Assembly: GCA_949840885.1 (NCBI GenBank)
Contig: CATKYJ010000033.1
Span: 1-49,416, forward strand
Length of the DNA stretch: 49,416 nt
Source: an uncultured Acetatifactor sp.
GTDB taxonomy: Bacteria > Bacillota > Clostridia > Lachnospirales > Lachnospiraceae
Direction: 5' to 3'
This document shows, one piece after another, positions 7,426 through 14,647 of this stretch. Position numbers and translations under genes: made by a program. The notes below the pieces were generated by a model that ran no database searches, had not been told where the DNA came from, and worked only from the letters and a program-made list of their open reading frames with translations. The number at the start of each line of letters is the position of its first letter. Position 1 is the first letter of the stretch.

Positions 7426-8601
7426 TCACCCTCGAAGCAGTTTTAGATTCTTCTCTATCAGGCTGCACCTCTGGGCCACACAGTCCGGGCTGCGCAGGGG
7501 ATCCTCCGGTGTATGGAAGACATAATCCGTCAGCTTCTCTATGGTAGTAGCCGCCACATGCATCCTGGTGTCGCTGGATGCGTAATAGATGTACACCTCC
7601 CCATTATCCCTGGCAATGGCACCGTTAGTAAACACCACATTGGACACATCCCCAACGCGTTCTCCTGCCCTGGGGCCGATCAGCAGCCCGCCGGGCTCAG
7701 CGATCACCCTGGCCGGGTCGTCTAAGGCCGTGGCAAAAGCATATATCACATAGCGCAGCCCCGCTGCCGTGTTCCGCACGCCGTGGGCGATATGAATCCA
7801 GCCCAGAGGCGTCTTAATCGGCACGGCTCCCGCGCCGTTCTTTGCCTCGGTGATGGTGTGGTAGCGCCGCTTGCTGGTGATGCGCTCTTCGTCAATGACC
7901 GGGTGCAGGATGTCCTCGCAGAGGCCGAAGCCGATTCCGCCGCCGGATCCGGTATCTATGAAATCATCCATAGGCCGGGTATAGAAAGCGTACTTGCCCT
8001 CCACGAACTCCGGATGCAGCACCACGTTCCTCTGCTGCGGCGACTGCATCGTCTTCAAGTTGGGCAGGCGCTCCCAGGTCTTCAGGTCTTTGGTCCGCAC
8101 GATGCCCGCGGCAGCCACCGCAGCCGACAGGTCGGACACGGTGGTGTCCTTGCTCTCCGAGCAGAAGACCCCATAGATATAGCCGTCCTCATGCTTGGTC
8201 AGCCGCATGTCGTACACATTGGTCTCCTCCGGGCAGGTGTCCGGCAGCACCACCGGATAATCCCAGAACCGGAAGCCCTCCACCGGGCTCTCGCTCTCCG
8301 CCACGGCGAAGAAAGACTTCCTGTCGTTCCCCTCCACCCTGGCCACCAGGTAAAATTTCCCGTCCAGTTCCATGGCGCCGGAGTTCATTACTGCATTCAC
8401 GCCCAGCCGTTCCTGGAAATAGGGATTGCTGTCCATGTCCAGATCGTAGCGCCAAAACAGCGGGATGTGCTCCCTGGTCAGCACCGGATTCCTGTAGCGG
8501 TCATAGATGCCGTTGTAAAAGGAAGCGTCCGCTTCATTGGGACGGTTCAGCAGTTCCTGCTGCTTTGCCAGTTCTTTTTCATATTGAGGATGTATGCTCA
8601 T
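7426..8601 (-). CDS. GH130 4-O-beta-D-mannosyl-D-glucose phosphorylase
   Basis: This 391-residue protein shows the hallmark segments of GH130 subfamily 1: [49 protein letters not shown], and [20 protein letters not shown], which carries the candidate general-acid aspartate (about residue 130). Known members convert mannosyl-beta-1,4-glucose and phosphate into mannose 1-phosphate and glucose in the cytoplasm. The ATG at 8601 follows AGGAGAG. Its place between an AGE-family epimerase gene and the second phosphorylase matches the known mannobiose pathway: epimerase turns mannobiose into mannosylglucose, and this enzyme cleaves it. No dedicated transporter is encoded beside it. Confidence 0.92.
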   Translation of the reverse strand: MSIHPQYEKELAKQQELLNRPNEADASFYNGIYDRYRNPVLTREHIPLFWRYDLDMDSNPYFQERLGVNAVMNSGAMELDGKFYLVARVEGNDRKSFFAVAESESPVEGFRFWDYPVVLPDTCPEETNVYDMRLTKHEDGYIYGVFCSESKDTTVSDLSAAVAAAGIVRTKDLKTWERLPNLKTMQSPQQRNVVLHPEFVEGKYAFYTRPMDDFIDTGSGGGIGFGLCEDILHPVIDEERITSKRRYHTITEAKNGAGAVPIKTPLGWIHIAHGVRNTAAGLRYVIYAFATALDDPARVIAEPGGLLIGPRAGERVGDVSNVVFTNGAIARDNGEVYIYYASSDTRMHVAATTIEKLTDYVFHTPEDPLRSPDCVAQRCSLIEKNLKLLRG

Positions 8602-8843
8602 ATTCTCTCCTATTCTTGGCTGTTGCCAGCCTGCTTCCTATTTCTGTCTGCCTGATACTTATCTGCATGCTTATGTCTGCCCATGCCGCGCACTGGACGG
8701 ATTCTCGTGCATATGACTCATCGCCCCTCGGTATGGTCATCCGTTTCTTTGGACATATCCGGACTCCATGAAGCGGATCCGCCGATGGCCCGGGGCCAGC
8801 TTAGGCCGCAGCCACCTGAAAGCCGTATGTATTCCGAGTATCG

Positions 8844-10289
8844 TCACTTGCCGCTGCGCCCGATGATCTCCATGCACATGCGCCCGTTGTGGTAAGGGCA
8901 TTTCCAGGGCTCCACGATGGGCTTCTCCAGGGCAGGATTCCCCTCCGCGTCCGTGTACCAGAACCACTCCCCCTCCGGCCTCTCATCCACCAGATGCTCC
9001 TGAATGAATCCCCAGATATCCTCCGCGGCCTCCAGATAGCGGCGTTCCCCGGTCTTCTGATAAGCGTTGTAGAATCCCACCACGCCCTCGGCCTGTACCC
9101 ACCAGACCCTTTTTTCGTCCGCCACGCCCCGCTCGCACTCATTGGCCAGGGAGTGATGGGCGTAGGCTTTTTCGTAGACCTCAGCCTCCAGGCACCGCAA
9201 CATAGGGCTCAGGCGTCTACTCAGCTCCTCATCCCCCAGCGCCTCCAGGCACCTGTCCATCAGCCAGGCTGCCTCGATGTCGTGTCCGTAGGAATGCAGG
9301 TCAATCAGGCTGTTCATGTGGAGATCAAAGAACACCTCCTGTCTGCGCCGCGCCGGATTGTATACATGCTCCGCCACCTGGTTCAGAATCCAGTACAGCT
9401 TTTCCGTGACCACCTGCTGCCAGCGCCTCTTTCCATAGACATCCCGGTCTGCTGCCGGCAGGCTTTCATCCAATGCCGTCCGGCAATCTCCCCTGAGCGC
9501 GCTTCCCGCCTCTTCCCCGGGGCTCTCCTGCCAGCGCCTCTCTTCTGCCGCCGGACAGTTCCCCTCTGAGGCCGTCCGCCAATCCCTGCCAAGAAACCGC
9601 TCCGCCTCCCTGCAGGCCAGCAGATACTCCGTGTAAGCCTCCAGCACATGCAGCAGTGTGTTCATAGTCCGATCCGCCATCACTCCGTTCTCCGAGAGCT
9701 TGTCATTGGCAATGGGGCAAAAAGCAATGTCCTGCGCCTCCTTATACCCATACTCGTCAAAGCACCTATCCTCAATCACCTGAATCAATCGCCCCGCCAG
9801 TTCCAGAGCTTCCCTTTCATGGAAAGCCCGGAAGTAGGACGACAGGGCGTACACCGCAAATGCCTGATTATAAGTATGCTTCGTAGTATCCTCCGGCTGT
9901 CCCTTATAATCCAGCGACCAGTACACGCCGCCCCGCTCCGCGTCCATGCACTTGTCCCGCAGGAAAGCATATGCCCAGTCCGCGTGCTCTCTCAGGGAAT
10001 CCGCCCTGCATTCCTGCTCGTCTCCCGTTCCCGGGGCCTTTGCGCCGTCAGGCCAATGACCCGCCTCTTTCCGGCAGCCCCTGAAATCCTCCCCCTCCAG
10101 GCACATAGCGGCATTGGAGAAGAACCACAGGATGCGGCTGTTGAGAATGCAGCCCTTTACTGCCTCCCTGTCCACCTCCAGCCCGGAATCCATCCAGCCG
10201 TAATATCCGCCATACTGTCCGTCCCGCAGTCTTTCCCAAAAGGGAATCAGCCGCCCGCACAGATGGCTCTTGAACTCATCACTTACCAT
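8844..10289 (-). CDS. Cellobiose 2-epimerase (AGE family)
   Basis: This is an (alpha/alpha)6-barrel protein of the N-acylglucosamine/cellobiose 2-epimerase family. Conserved pieces seen are GGYYGWMD near the start, LNSRILWFFSNA, HSYGHDIEAAWLM with a catalytic-type histidine, WWVQAEGVVGFYNAYQKTG, and PWKCPYHNGRMCMEII at the C-terminus. In the beta-mannan pathway the enzyme converts mannobiose to mannosyl-glucose for the phosphorylase downstream. At 481 residues it is about 70-90 longer than usual. The excess lies at about residues 66-95 and 230-291, in low-complexity stretches rich in E, A, R and W; the second has an internal repeat. The ATG follows AAAGGAGG. It heads the leftward cluster, divergent from an AraC gene. 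Confidence 0.88.
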   Translation of the reverse strand: MVSDEFKSHLCGRLIPFWERLRDGQYGGYYGWMDSGLEVDREAVKGCILNSRILWFFSNAAMCLEGEDFRGCRKEAGHWPDGAKAPGTGDEQECRADSLREHADWAYAFLRDKCMDAERGGVYWSLDYKGQPEDTTKHTYNQAFAVYALSSYFRAFHEREALELAGRLIQVIEDRCFDEYGYKEAQDIAFCPIANDKLSENGVMADRTMNTLLHVLEAYTEYLLACREAERFLGRDWRTASEGNCPAAEERRWQESPGEEAGSALRGDCRTALDESLPAADRDVYGKRRWQQVVTEKLYWILNQVAEHVYNPARRRQEVFFDLHMNSLIDLHSYGHDIEAAWLMDRCLEALGDEELSRRLSPMLRCLEAEVYEKAYAHHSLANECERGVADEKRVWWVQAEGVVGFYNAYQKTGERRYLEAAEDIWGFIQEHLVDERPEGEWFWYTDAEGNPALEKPIVEPWKCPYHNGRMCMEIIGRSGK

Positions 10290-10587
10290 GCCATTCCTCC
10301 TTTCCGGACCAAACCGGATCGAATTAACTTCTAATGCTATTATTAACTTATTTCATTAATTAAGTCATCAGTGTTTCTTGCGTTTTATCTCTATTTCTTG
10401 CTCGTAAAAGTGTTTTCATCTATTTTCACAATAAATCCACCATTTTTTCAGAGCATTTAACAATGTTTCTTTTCCATTTCTTCCTTTATAATGAACTTAT
10501 ATCACCTAAGCATTGATTAAACGCTACTTAATTTTCTCTTATCAGAAATTCGTTTTTTAAGCAATCAAAGCAAAAAGGAGGGCCGCT
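10290..10587. promoter_or_regulatory. Divergent promoter region between epimerase cluster and AraC gene
   Basis: This AT-rich 298-bp region is shared by the two divergent units. On the plus strand TATAAT (10487-10492) is a good -10 without a clear -35. On the minus strand a TAATAAT-like -10 lies near 10340. A short inverted repeat TCCGG-N6-CCGGA (10304-10319) sits just upstream of the epimerase ribosome site. A weak -35 is usual for AraC-activated promoters. Operator sites could not be defined. Confidence 0.45.
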
Positions 10588-11457
10588 ATGTCCATAACAG
10601 AAATCTATACGCCCGGCCTGGCGCTGCTATCCAAGTCAGGGGTGAGTCTGACCCTCTTCCGCCCGGAACCGGAAGACGCAGACTTCCTCCTCTGCCGCAC
10701 TGCCCTGGAGACCAGTTCCATAAAGAGCCCCCTCTCCTACTATCTTTCGGAGCATCCGGGCTTATGCCTCCTGCGCTTAAAATCCGGCTCCCTGCTCTTT
10801 ACCGCCCTCCCCTCCGGGCATTCCTCCACCCTGTCCGAGAGGGGCCTCTACCTTTTCAGCGGCAGGCGCACCTGCCGTATCCTGGTGCGCGACCGGGCAG
10901 AGTATGACATCCTCTATTTTGACGGTATCAGCCTGCCCTGCTTCTGCCGCCATCTGCCCCAGGAGGCGCCTTTCTGGCAGGTTTCCCAGGCCCTCTCCTG
11001 GTCCGGCGAGCTTCTTCCCCTGTTCGCGAGAGAGGAAGCCAATCCCATTCTCTGCCATATGCTGCTGACCTGCCTCCTCTCCCGGCCCGCCCTGGAGTAC
11101 ATGCTCCCCGGGAAAAAGGTTCCCCCCTATCTGGCGGACATGAAGTCAAAGCTTGAGACCTGCTACTATGAGGACTACGGGCTGGTGCAGCTGGAGGAAA
11201 TGTATCATGTCAACCGCTACCGCCTCTGCCGGGAATTCAGGCTCCATTACCAGACCTCCCCCCTGCAGTATCTGCACAAAATGCGCATACAGGCTGCAAA
11301 AAACCTGCTGACGGAAACCAACATGAAAATCCATGAAATCGGTTATGAGGTGGGCTATGAAAACGTAAACCACTTCATCGCCCATTTCAAGAAGAATACC
11401 GGCATGACGCCCACCCAGTACAGGCAGCAGGGACTTCCTTTCCCTGCCGTCTTATGA
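10588..11457 (+). CDS. AraC family transcriptional regulator of the mannoside cluster
   Basis: This 289-residue protein has a variable N-terminal sensing domain of about 180 residues and a C-terminal AraC/XylS DNA-binding domain. The latter has two helix-turn-helix units: LVQLEEMYHVNRYRLCREF, then IHEIGYEVGYENVNHFIAHF and the closing signature TGMTPTQYRQ. The start ATG at 10588 is preceded by AAAGGAGGG. It is divergent from the epimerase-phosphorylase cluster and is the likely activator of that cluster in response to a beta-mannoside; this is inferred from position. An inverted repeat follows the stop codon. Confidence 0.9.
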   Translation: MSITEIYTPGLALLSKSGVSLTLFRPEPEDADFLLCRTALETSSIKSPLSYYLSEHPGLCLLRLKSGSLLFTALPSGHSSTLSERGLYLFSGRRTCRILVRDRAEYDILYFDGISLPCFCRHLPQEAPFWQVSQALSWSGELLPLFAREEANPILCHMLLTCLLSRPALEYMLPGKKVPPYLADMKSKLETCYYEDYGLVQLEEMYHVNRYRLCREFRLHYQTSPLQYLHKMRIQAAKNLLTETNMKIHEIGYEVGYENVNHFIAHFKKNTGMTPTQYRQQGLPFPAVL

Positions 11458-11463
11458 TACAAT

Positions 11464-11519
11464 TTTGACAGGGCAGCGGAGCTTGCGGCAACAACCCGTC
11501 CTTACAATGTCCTGTCAAA
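11464..11519 (+). repeat. Inverted repeat downstream of the AraC gene
   Basis: TTTGACAGG (11464-11472) pairs with CCTGTCAAA (11511-11519) across a 38-base loop, starting 6 bases after the AraC stop codon. It lacks a T-run. It could be a 3' stem or an operator pair for the next promoter. Confidence 0.5.
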
Positions 11520-11533
11520 TCGTTGATTTATGC

Positions 11534-11562
11534 TTGACAACCCGACTGTTATTCTTTATTAT
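11534..11562 (+). promoter_or_regulatory. Promoter of the PAS / GGDEF operon
   Basis: TTGACA (11534-11539) and TATTAT (11557-11562) are separated by 17 bp. Transcription would start near 11569, leaving a leader of about 70 bases that contains the hairpin at 11588-11616. Confidence 0.7.
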
Positions 11563-11587
11563 TATACATAGTGAAAACGCGTCCCGC

Positions 11588-11616
11588 AAAGCCTTGGACA
11601 GAGGCTTTTCTTTTTT
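11588..11616 (+). terminator. Leader hairpin with T-tract (terminator or attenuator)
   Basis: A 7-bp stem AAAGCCT / AGGCTTT (11588-11594 with 11602-11608) with a 7-base loop is followed by TCTTTTTT. It lies between the promoter at 11534 and the start codon at 11640. It is therefore placed to stop transcription before the sensor gene, either as an attenuator or as a stop for upstream read-through. Confidence 0.6.
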
Positions 11617-11639
11617 ATGCACACGAAGGGGGACTGAAT

Positions 11640-13607
11640 TTGGAAAGCAAAGATTACGAAATCATCTTAAATAGTATGCCGGAGACCGCTATCTATGTCA
11701 TCCGGCAGGATAATCACAGTTTATTGTATTTTAACAAAAGAGTACATACCGTATCCCCGGAGGTACGCTTAGGGATGACCTGCCATGAGGTATGGACAGG
11801 TTCCTGCATCAACTGCCCTCTGCTGACCATTCAGGACAGGCAGGAGAGCCGCTCCTTAAGCTACAATGCCACTTTCGGCGGGGTTGTGGACATGGTGGCC
11901 ACGCGAATGCTCTGGAAAGATACCATCCCTGCTTTCGTGGTCAGCGTGACGCCCCGTATAGAATCCTCCGGCTATGTGTACCGGAAAATTCTGCGCCTGG
12001 ATCTGGGCCGGAACCGTTACGATGTGTTGAAATTTGACGGCGCTACATGGCTGTCCCCCCAGGGCACGGAGAATCTCTCCAGAGAATTTGAAAATCTGGC
12101 GGGAAGCGGCATGGTCCATCCCGAGGATGCGGACCGCTTCCGGGCCTTTACCGACATAGCCCATCTGCGCAATGCTCTCCGCCAGGGCAAGTCCATGCTG
12201 ACCTGCATTTACCGCCGTCTCTACGAGCAGGAATTCCGCTGGAATCTGGTGGAAGTGGTCCCTGCCTTTGACTACAGCGAAGAGAACGAAACCGCCATGT
12301 TCTGCGTCAAGGATGTTCATGACACCATGCGGGAGGGGTTAGAGCGGGAGGAGGACAATGTCCGTAGCCGGGACGCGCTTCTAACCGTAAGCGAACAGAG
12401 CTTCGGCATATATGCCGTCCATCTGGATTCCGGCACCGTGGACCTGATCCGGGAGGAGGGCCATGAGCCCAGAGAGCGCTTTTCAGAGCCCCCTGTCTGG
12501 GATGACTTCATGCAGTCCCATATCATTAAGAAGCTCCATCCCGCCTACCAGGACGCTTTCTGGACAAAGTTCTCACTGGCAGGCCTCATACAGGCTAAAA
12601 AAGCGGGGGAAAAGGAATCCGAGCTTCTCTGTCAGCTGGAGATCGGCGGCTCCTACCGCTATGTGTCCGTGACTGCCCGTCTGGACAAAGACCACGGCGC
12701 CGGCCATCAGGCTGTGCTGGCCATGGAGAACATGGACGAGCAAATACGCAAAGAGCTGGCACACAGCAAACGCGATGTGCAGATTGCAGCCATCCTCAAA
12801 TCCCGTTTCGACATGATGACTACTGTCAATCTGGATAACGGCCAGTGCGAGCGCATTTTTCTGGACAGCGCTTCCGAACTGCAAGACGCCCTTGTGGGCG
12901 ATTACAACTATTATACACAACAGATGCTTTCCCAGCTGTACCCGGAGGATATGGTCAGTTACTTCAGCCTCATGTCCTTGGATCATCTGCGGGAAAAAGC
13001 CCGTAATACGGAAAACTACGCGGAGGAAATCTGCCAGTACCGCACAAAAGACGAGCCTCCCCGCTGGCTGGAGCAGCATATCATCTACAGCCGTCAGAAC
13101 GGTAATATTGTAGTCAACATTTTAGGCCATGACATCACTGCCGAAAAAAGCAGGGAGGACGAAAGGCTGCGCGCCATGCAGGATCGGGCTTACATCATCA
13201 GCAGCTTAAGCAGCCTGTTCTTCTCCACTTATTACATAGACATCGAAAAAGATACATTCCGCGCAGTCACCAAGCTGGGCAAGGCCGGGGACGTGCTGGG
13301 CAGCGAAGTAAACTGCACTACCGCACTGCAGGTCTACGCCGAGAACTTCATCCATCCGGAGGACCGGGAAAAATACCTGCATGTCATGAACATGCCCCAT
13401 CTGCTGCAGAGCCTGCGCTGGTGGCAGCCCTATGTATCCGCCATCTACCGCACGCTTCCCCAGGAGGCGCAAAGCGGATCTGGAAATTTCGGATGGGTAC
13501 GCGCCACAGTGGTGCTGGCCCAGATCGGTGACAACGATCTTCCGAAGACCGCGGTATATGTAGCCCAGGACATCACAGAAACCATGCAGCAAAAGAACCA
13601 AAACTAA
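11640..13607 (+). CDS. Multi-PAS sensor protein without an output domain
   Basis: This 655-residue cytoplasmic protein is built from several PAS-like modules. The first, with SMPETAIYVI and a cysteine motif GSCINCPLL, covers about residues 10-120. Later modules contain HPEDADRF, LYPEDMV and IHPEDREKYL, the typical PAS/PAC transition segments, and the protein ends YVAQDITETMQQKNQN. No kinase, GGDEF or methyl-acceptor domain follows. The start is taken as TTG at 11640, with AAGGGGGA at a good distance; the upstream in-frame ATG at 11571 lies before the leader hairpin and has no ribosome site. The next gene, 24 bp downstream, is a response-regulator diguanylate cyclase, so this protein probably senses a ligand and influences that partner. 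Confidence 0.8.
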   Translation: MESKDYEIILNSMPETAIYVIRQDNHSLLYFNKRVHTVSPEVRLGMTCHEVWTGSCINCPLLTIQDRQESRSLSYNATFGGVVDMVATRMLWKDTIPAFVVSVTPRIESSGYVYRKILRLDLGRNRYDVLKFDGATWLSPQGTENLSREFENLAGSGMVHPEDADRFRAFTDIAHLRNALRQGKSMLTCIYRRLYEQEFRWNLVEVVPAFDYSEENETAMFCVKDVHDTMREGLEREEDNVRSRDALLTVSEQSFGIYAVHLDSGTVDLIREEGHEPRERFSEPPVWDDFMQSHIIKKLHPAYQDAFWTKFSLAGLIQAKKAGEKESELLCQLEIGGSYRYVSVTARLDKDHGAGHQAVLAMENMDEQIRKELAHSKRDVQIAAILKSRFDMMTTVNLDNGQCERIFLDSASELQDALVGDYNYYTQQMLSQLYPEDMVSYFSLMSLDHLREKARNTENYAEEICQYRTKDEPPRWLEQHIIYSRQNGNIVVNILGHDITAEKSREDERLRAMQDRAYIISSLSSLFFSTYYIDIEKDTFRAVTKLGKAGDVLGSEVNCTTALQVYAENFIHPEDREKYLHVMNMPHLLQSLRWWQPYVSAIYRTLPQEAQSGSGNFGWVRATVVLAQIGDNDLPKTAVYVAQDITETMQQKNQN

Positions 13608-13631
13608 AAAGGAATGGGAGGCAGACGATTT

Positions 13632-14567
13632 ATGGACAAAATATTGATCATCGAAGACAGCCGCGCTCAGGCGGAGTACCTGAAGTCCATTCTGGGTACA
13701 GACTATGAAATCACCATATGCCTGTCAGGCGAGGAGGGGTTCCGCAAGGCCAAGGCCGAGGCCTTTTCTCTGATCTTTTTGGATATCATTATGCCGGACG
13801 TGGACGGCTTTTCCCTGATCCGCAGGTTCCAGGAGACCATCCTGACAAAGTATACGCCCGTGATCCTGGTCAGCGGCCTGGCCGATGTCCAGCACGAGGA
13901 AAAAGGCCTTACCTTAGGGGCGGTGGACTATATCACCAAGCCTTTCAGCCCCATTACGGTCCGGGCCAGGGCTAACATCCATATCAAGCTGCACCATTAC
14001 CAGATGCAGTTCATGCGCCAGGCCACGGTGGATCAGCTTACCGGCGTTGCCAACAGACGGCGGTACGAGGACGAGAGCATCCTGAAATGGCGGGAGGCCA
14101 CACGCTTAGGGCTGTCTTTTTCCGTGTGCATGTTTGACATCGACAAATTCAAGGTATACAACGACACTTTCGGCCATCCCGCAGGCGATAAGGTCATCTC
14201 TGCCGTAGCAAAGACGGCTTCGTCTTTCCTCCAGCGCTCCACGGACTTTTTCGGGCGCTACGGCGGGGAGGAATTTGTGGCTATCCTCATCGGCAATAAC
14301 GCCCAGGCGGCTTTTGAATTCTTAAAGACCATTCGACAGGCAGTGGAGGATCTGCACATCCCCCATGACCCGTCCGTCTCTCCCTGGGTCACCATCAGCA
14401 TCGGAGGCGTGACGGTTCTGCCAAAGGATGGGGATTCCTATGACGACTATCTGAAGATTGTGGACAAAATGCTGTACAAGGCCAAGGCAAACGGCCGGAA
14501 CATGGTGGTCTGGTCCGACTCCGGCAGGGAAGAATGGCTGGAGGAAAGCCAGGAGAAGCAGCTATAG
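13632..14567 (+). CDS. Response regulator diguanylate cyclase (REC-GGDEF)
   Basis: This 311-residue protein has an N-terminal receiver domain (MDKILIIEDSRAQ, phospho-acceptor in FLDIIMPDVDG, and DYITKPF with the conserved lysine). A GGDEF domain follows (DQLTGVANRR, FDIDKFKVYND and the active-site motif RYGGEEF). A product-inhibition I-site RSTD precedes the active site at the usual spacing. It should make cyclic di-GMP in the cytoplasm when its receiver is engaged. The ATG at 13632 is chosen because GGGAGG lies upstream and the receiver begins there. It is co-transcribed with the PAS protein. No histidine kinase lies next to it in the same direction, so how the receiver is phosphorylated is unclear. 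Confidence 0.93.
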   Translation: MDKILIIEDSRAQAEYLKSILGTDYEITICLSGEEGFRKAKAEAFSLIFLDIIMPDVDGFSLIRRFQETILTKYTPVILVSGLADVQHEEKGLTLGAVDYITKPFSPITVRARANIHIKLHHYQMQFMRQATVDQLTGVANRRRYEDESILKWREATRLGLSFSVCMFDIDKFKVYNDTFGHPAGDKVISAVAKTASSFLQRSTDFFGRYGGEEFVAILIGNNAQAAFEFLKTIRQAVEDLHIPHDPSVSPWVTISIGGVTVLPKDGDSYDDYLKIVDKMLYKAKANGRNMVVWSDSGREEWLEESQEKQL

Positions 14568-14647
14568 AACTAGCTGATGAAACAACAGGAACAGCAAAAG
14601 GAGAAGCAAAAGAAGCAGCTTCTCCCCCAGGCGGACGCGCACAGGCT

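Noticed and set aside
11571..11640. A cyclic di-GMP riboswitch before the PAS gene, suggested by the string CGCAAAGCC
   Set aside because: The transcript before the hairpin is only about 20-30 bases. The paired GEMM stems and the GGCAAACC-type tetraloop receptor context are absent.
11571..11640. Upstream ATG (11571) as start of the PAS protein
   Set aside because: It lies at the transcription start and before the leader hairpin, with no ribosome site. The TTG at 11640 has AAGGGGGA.
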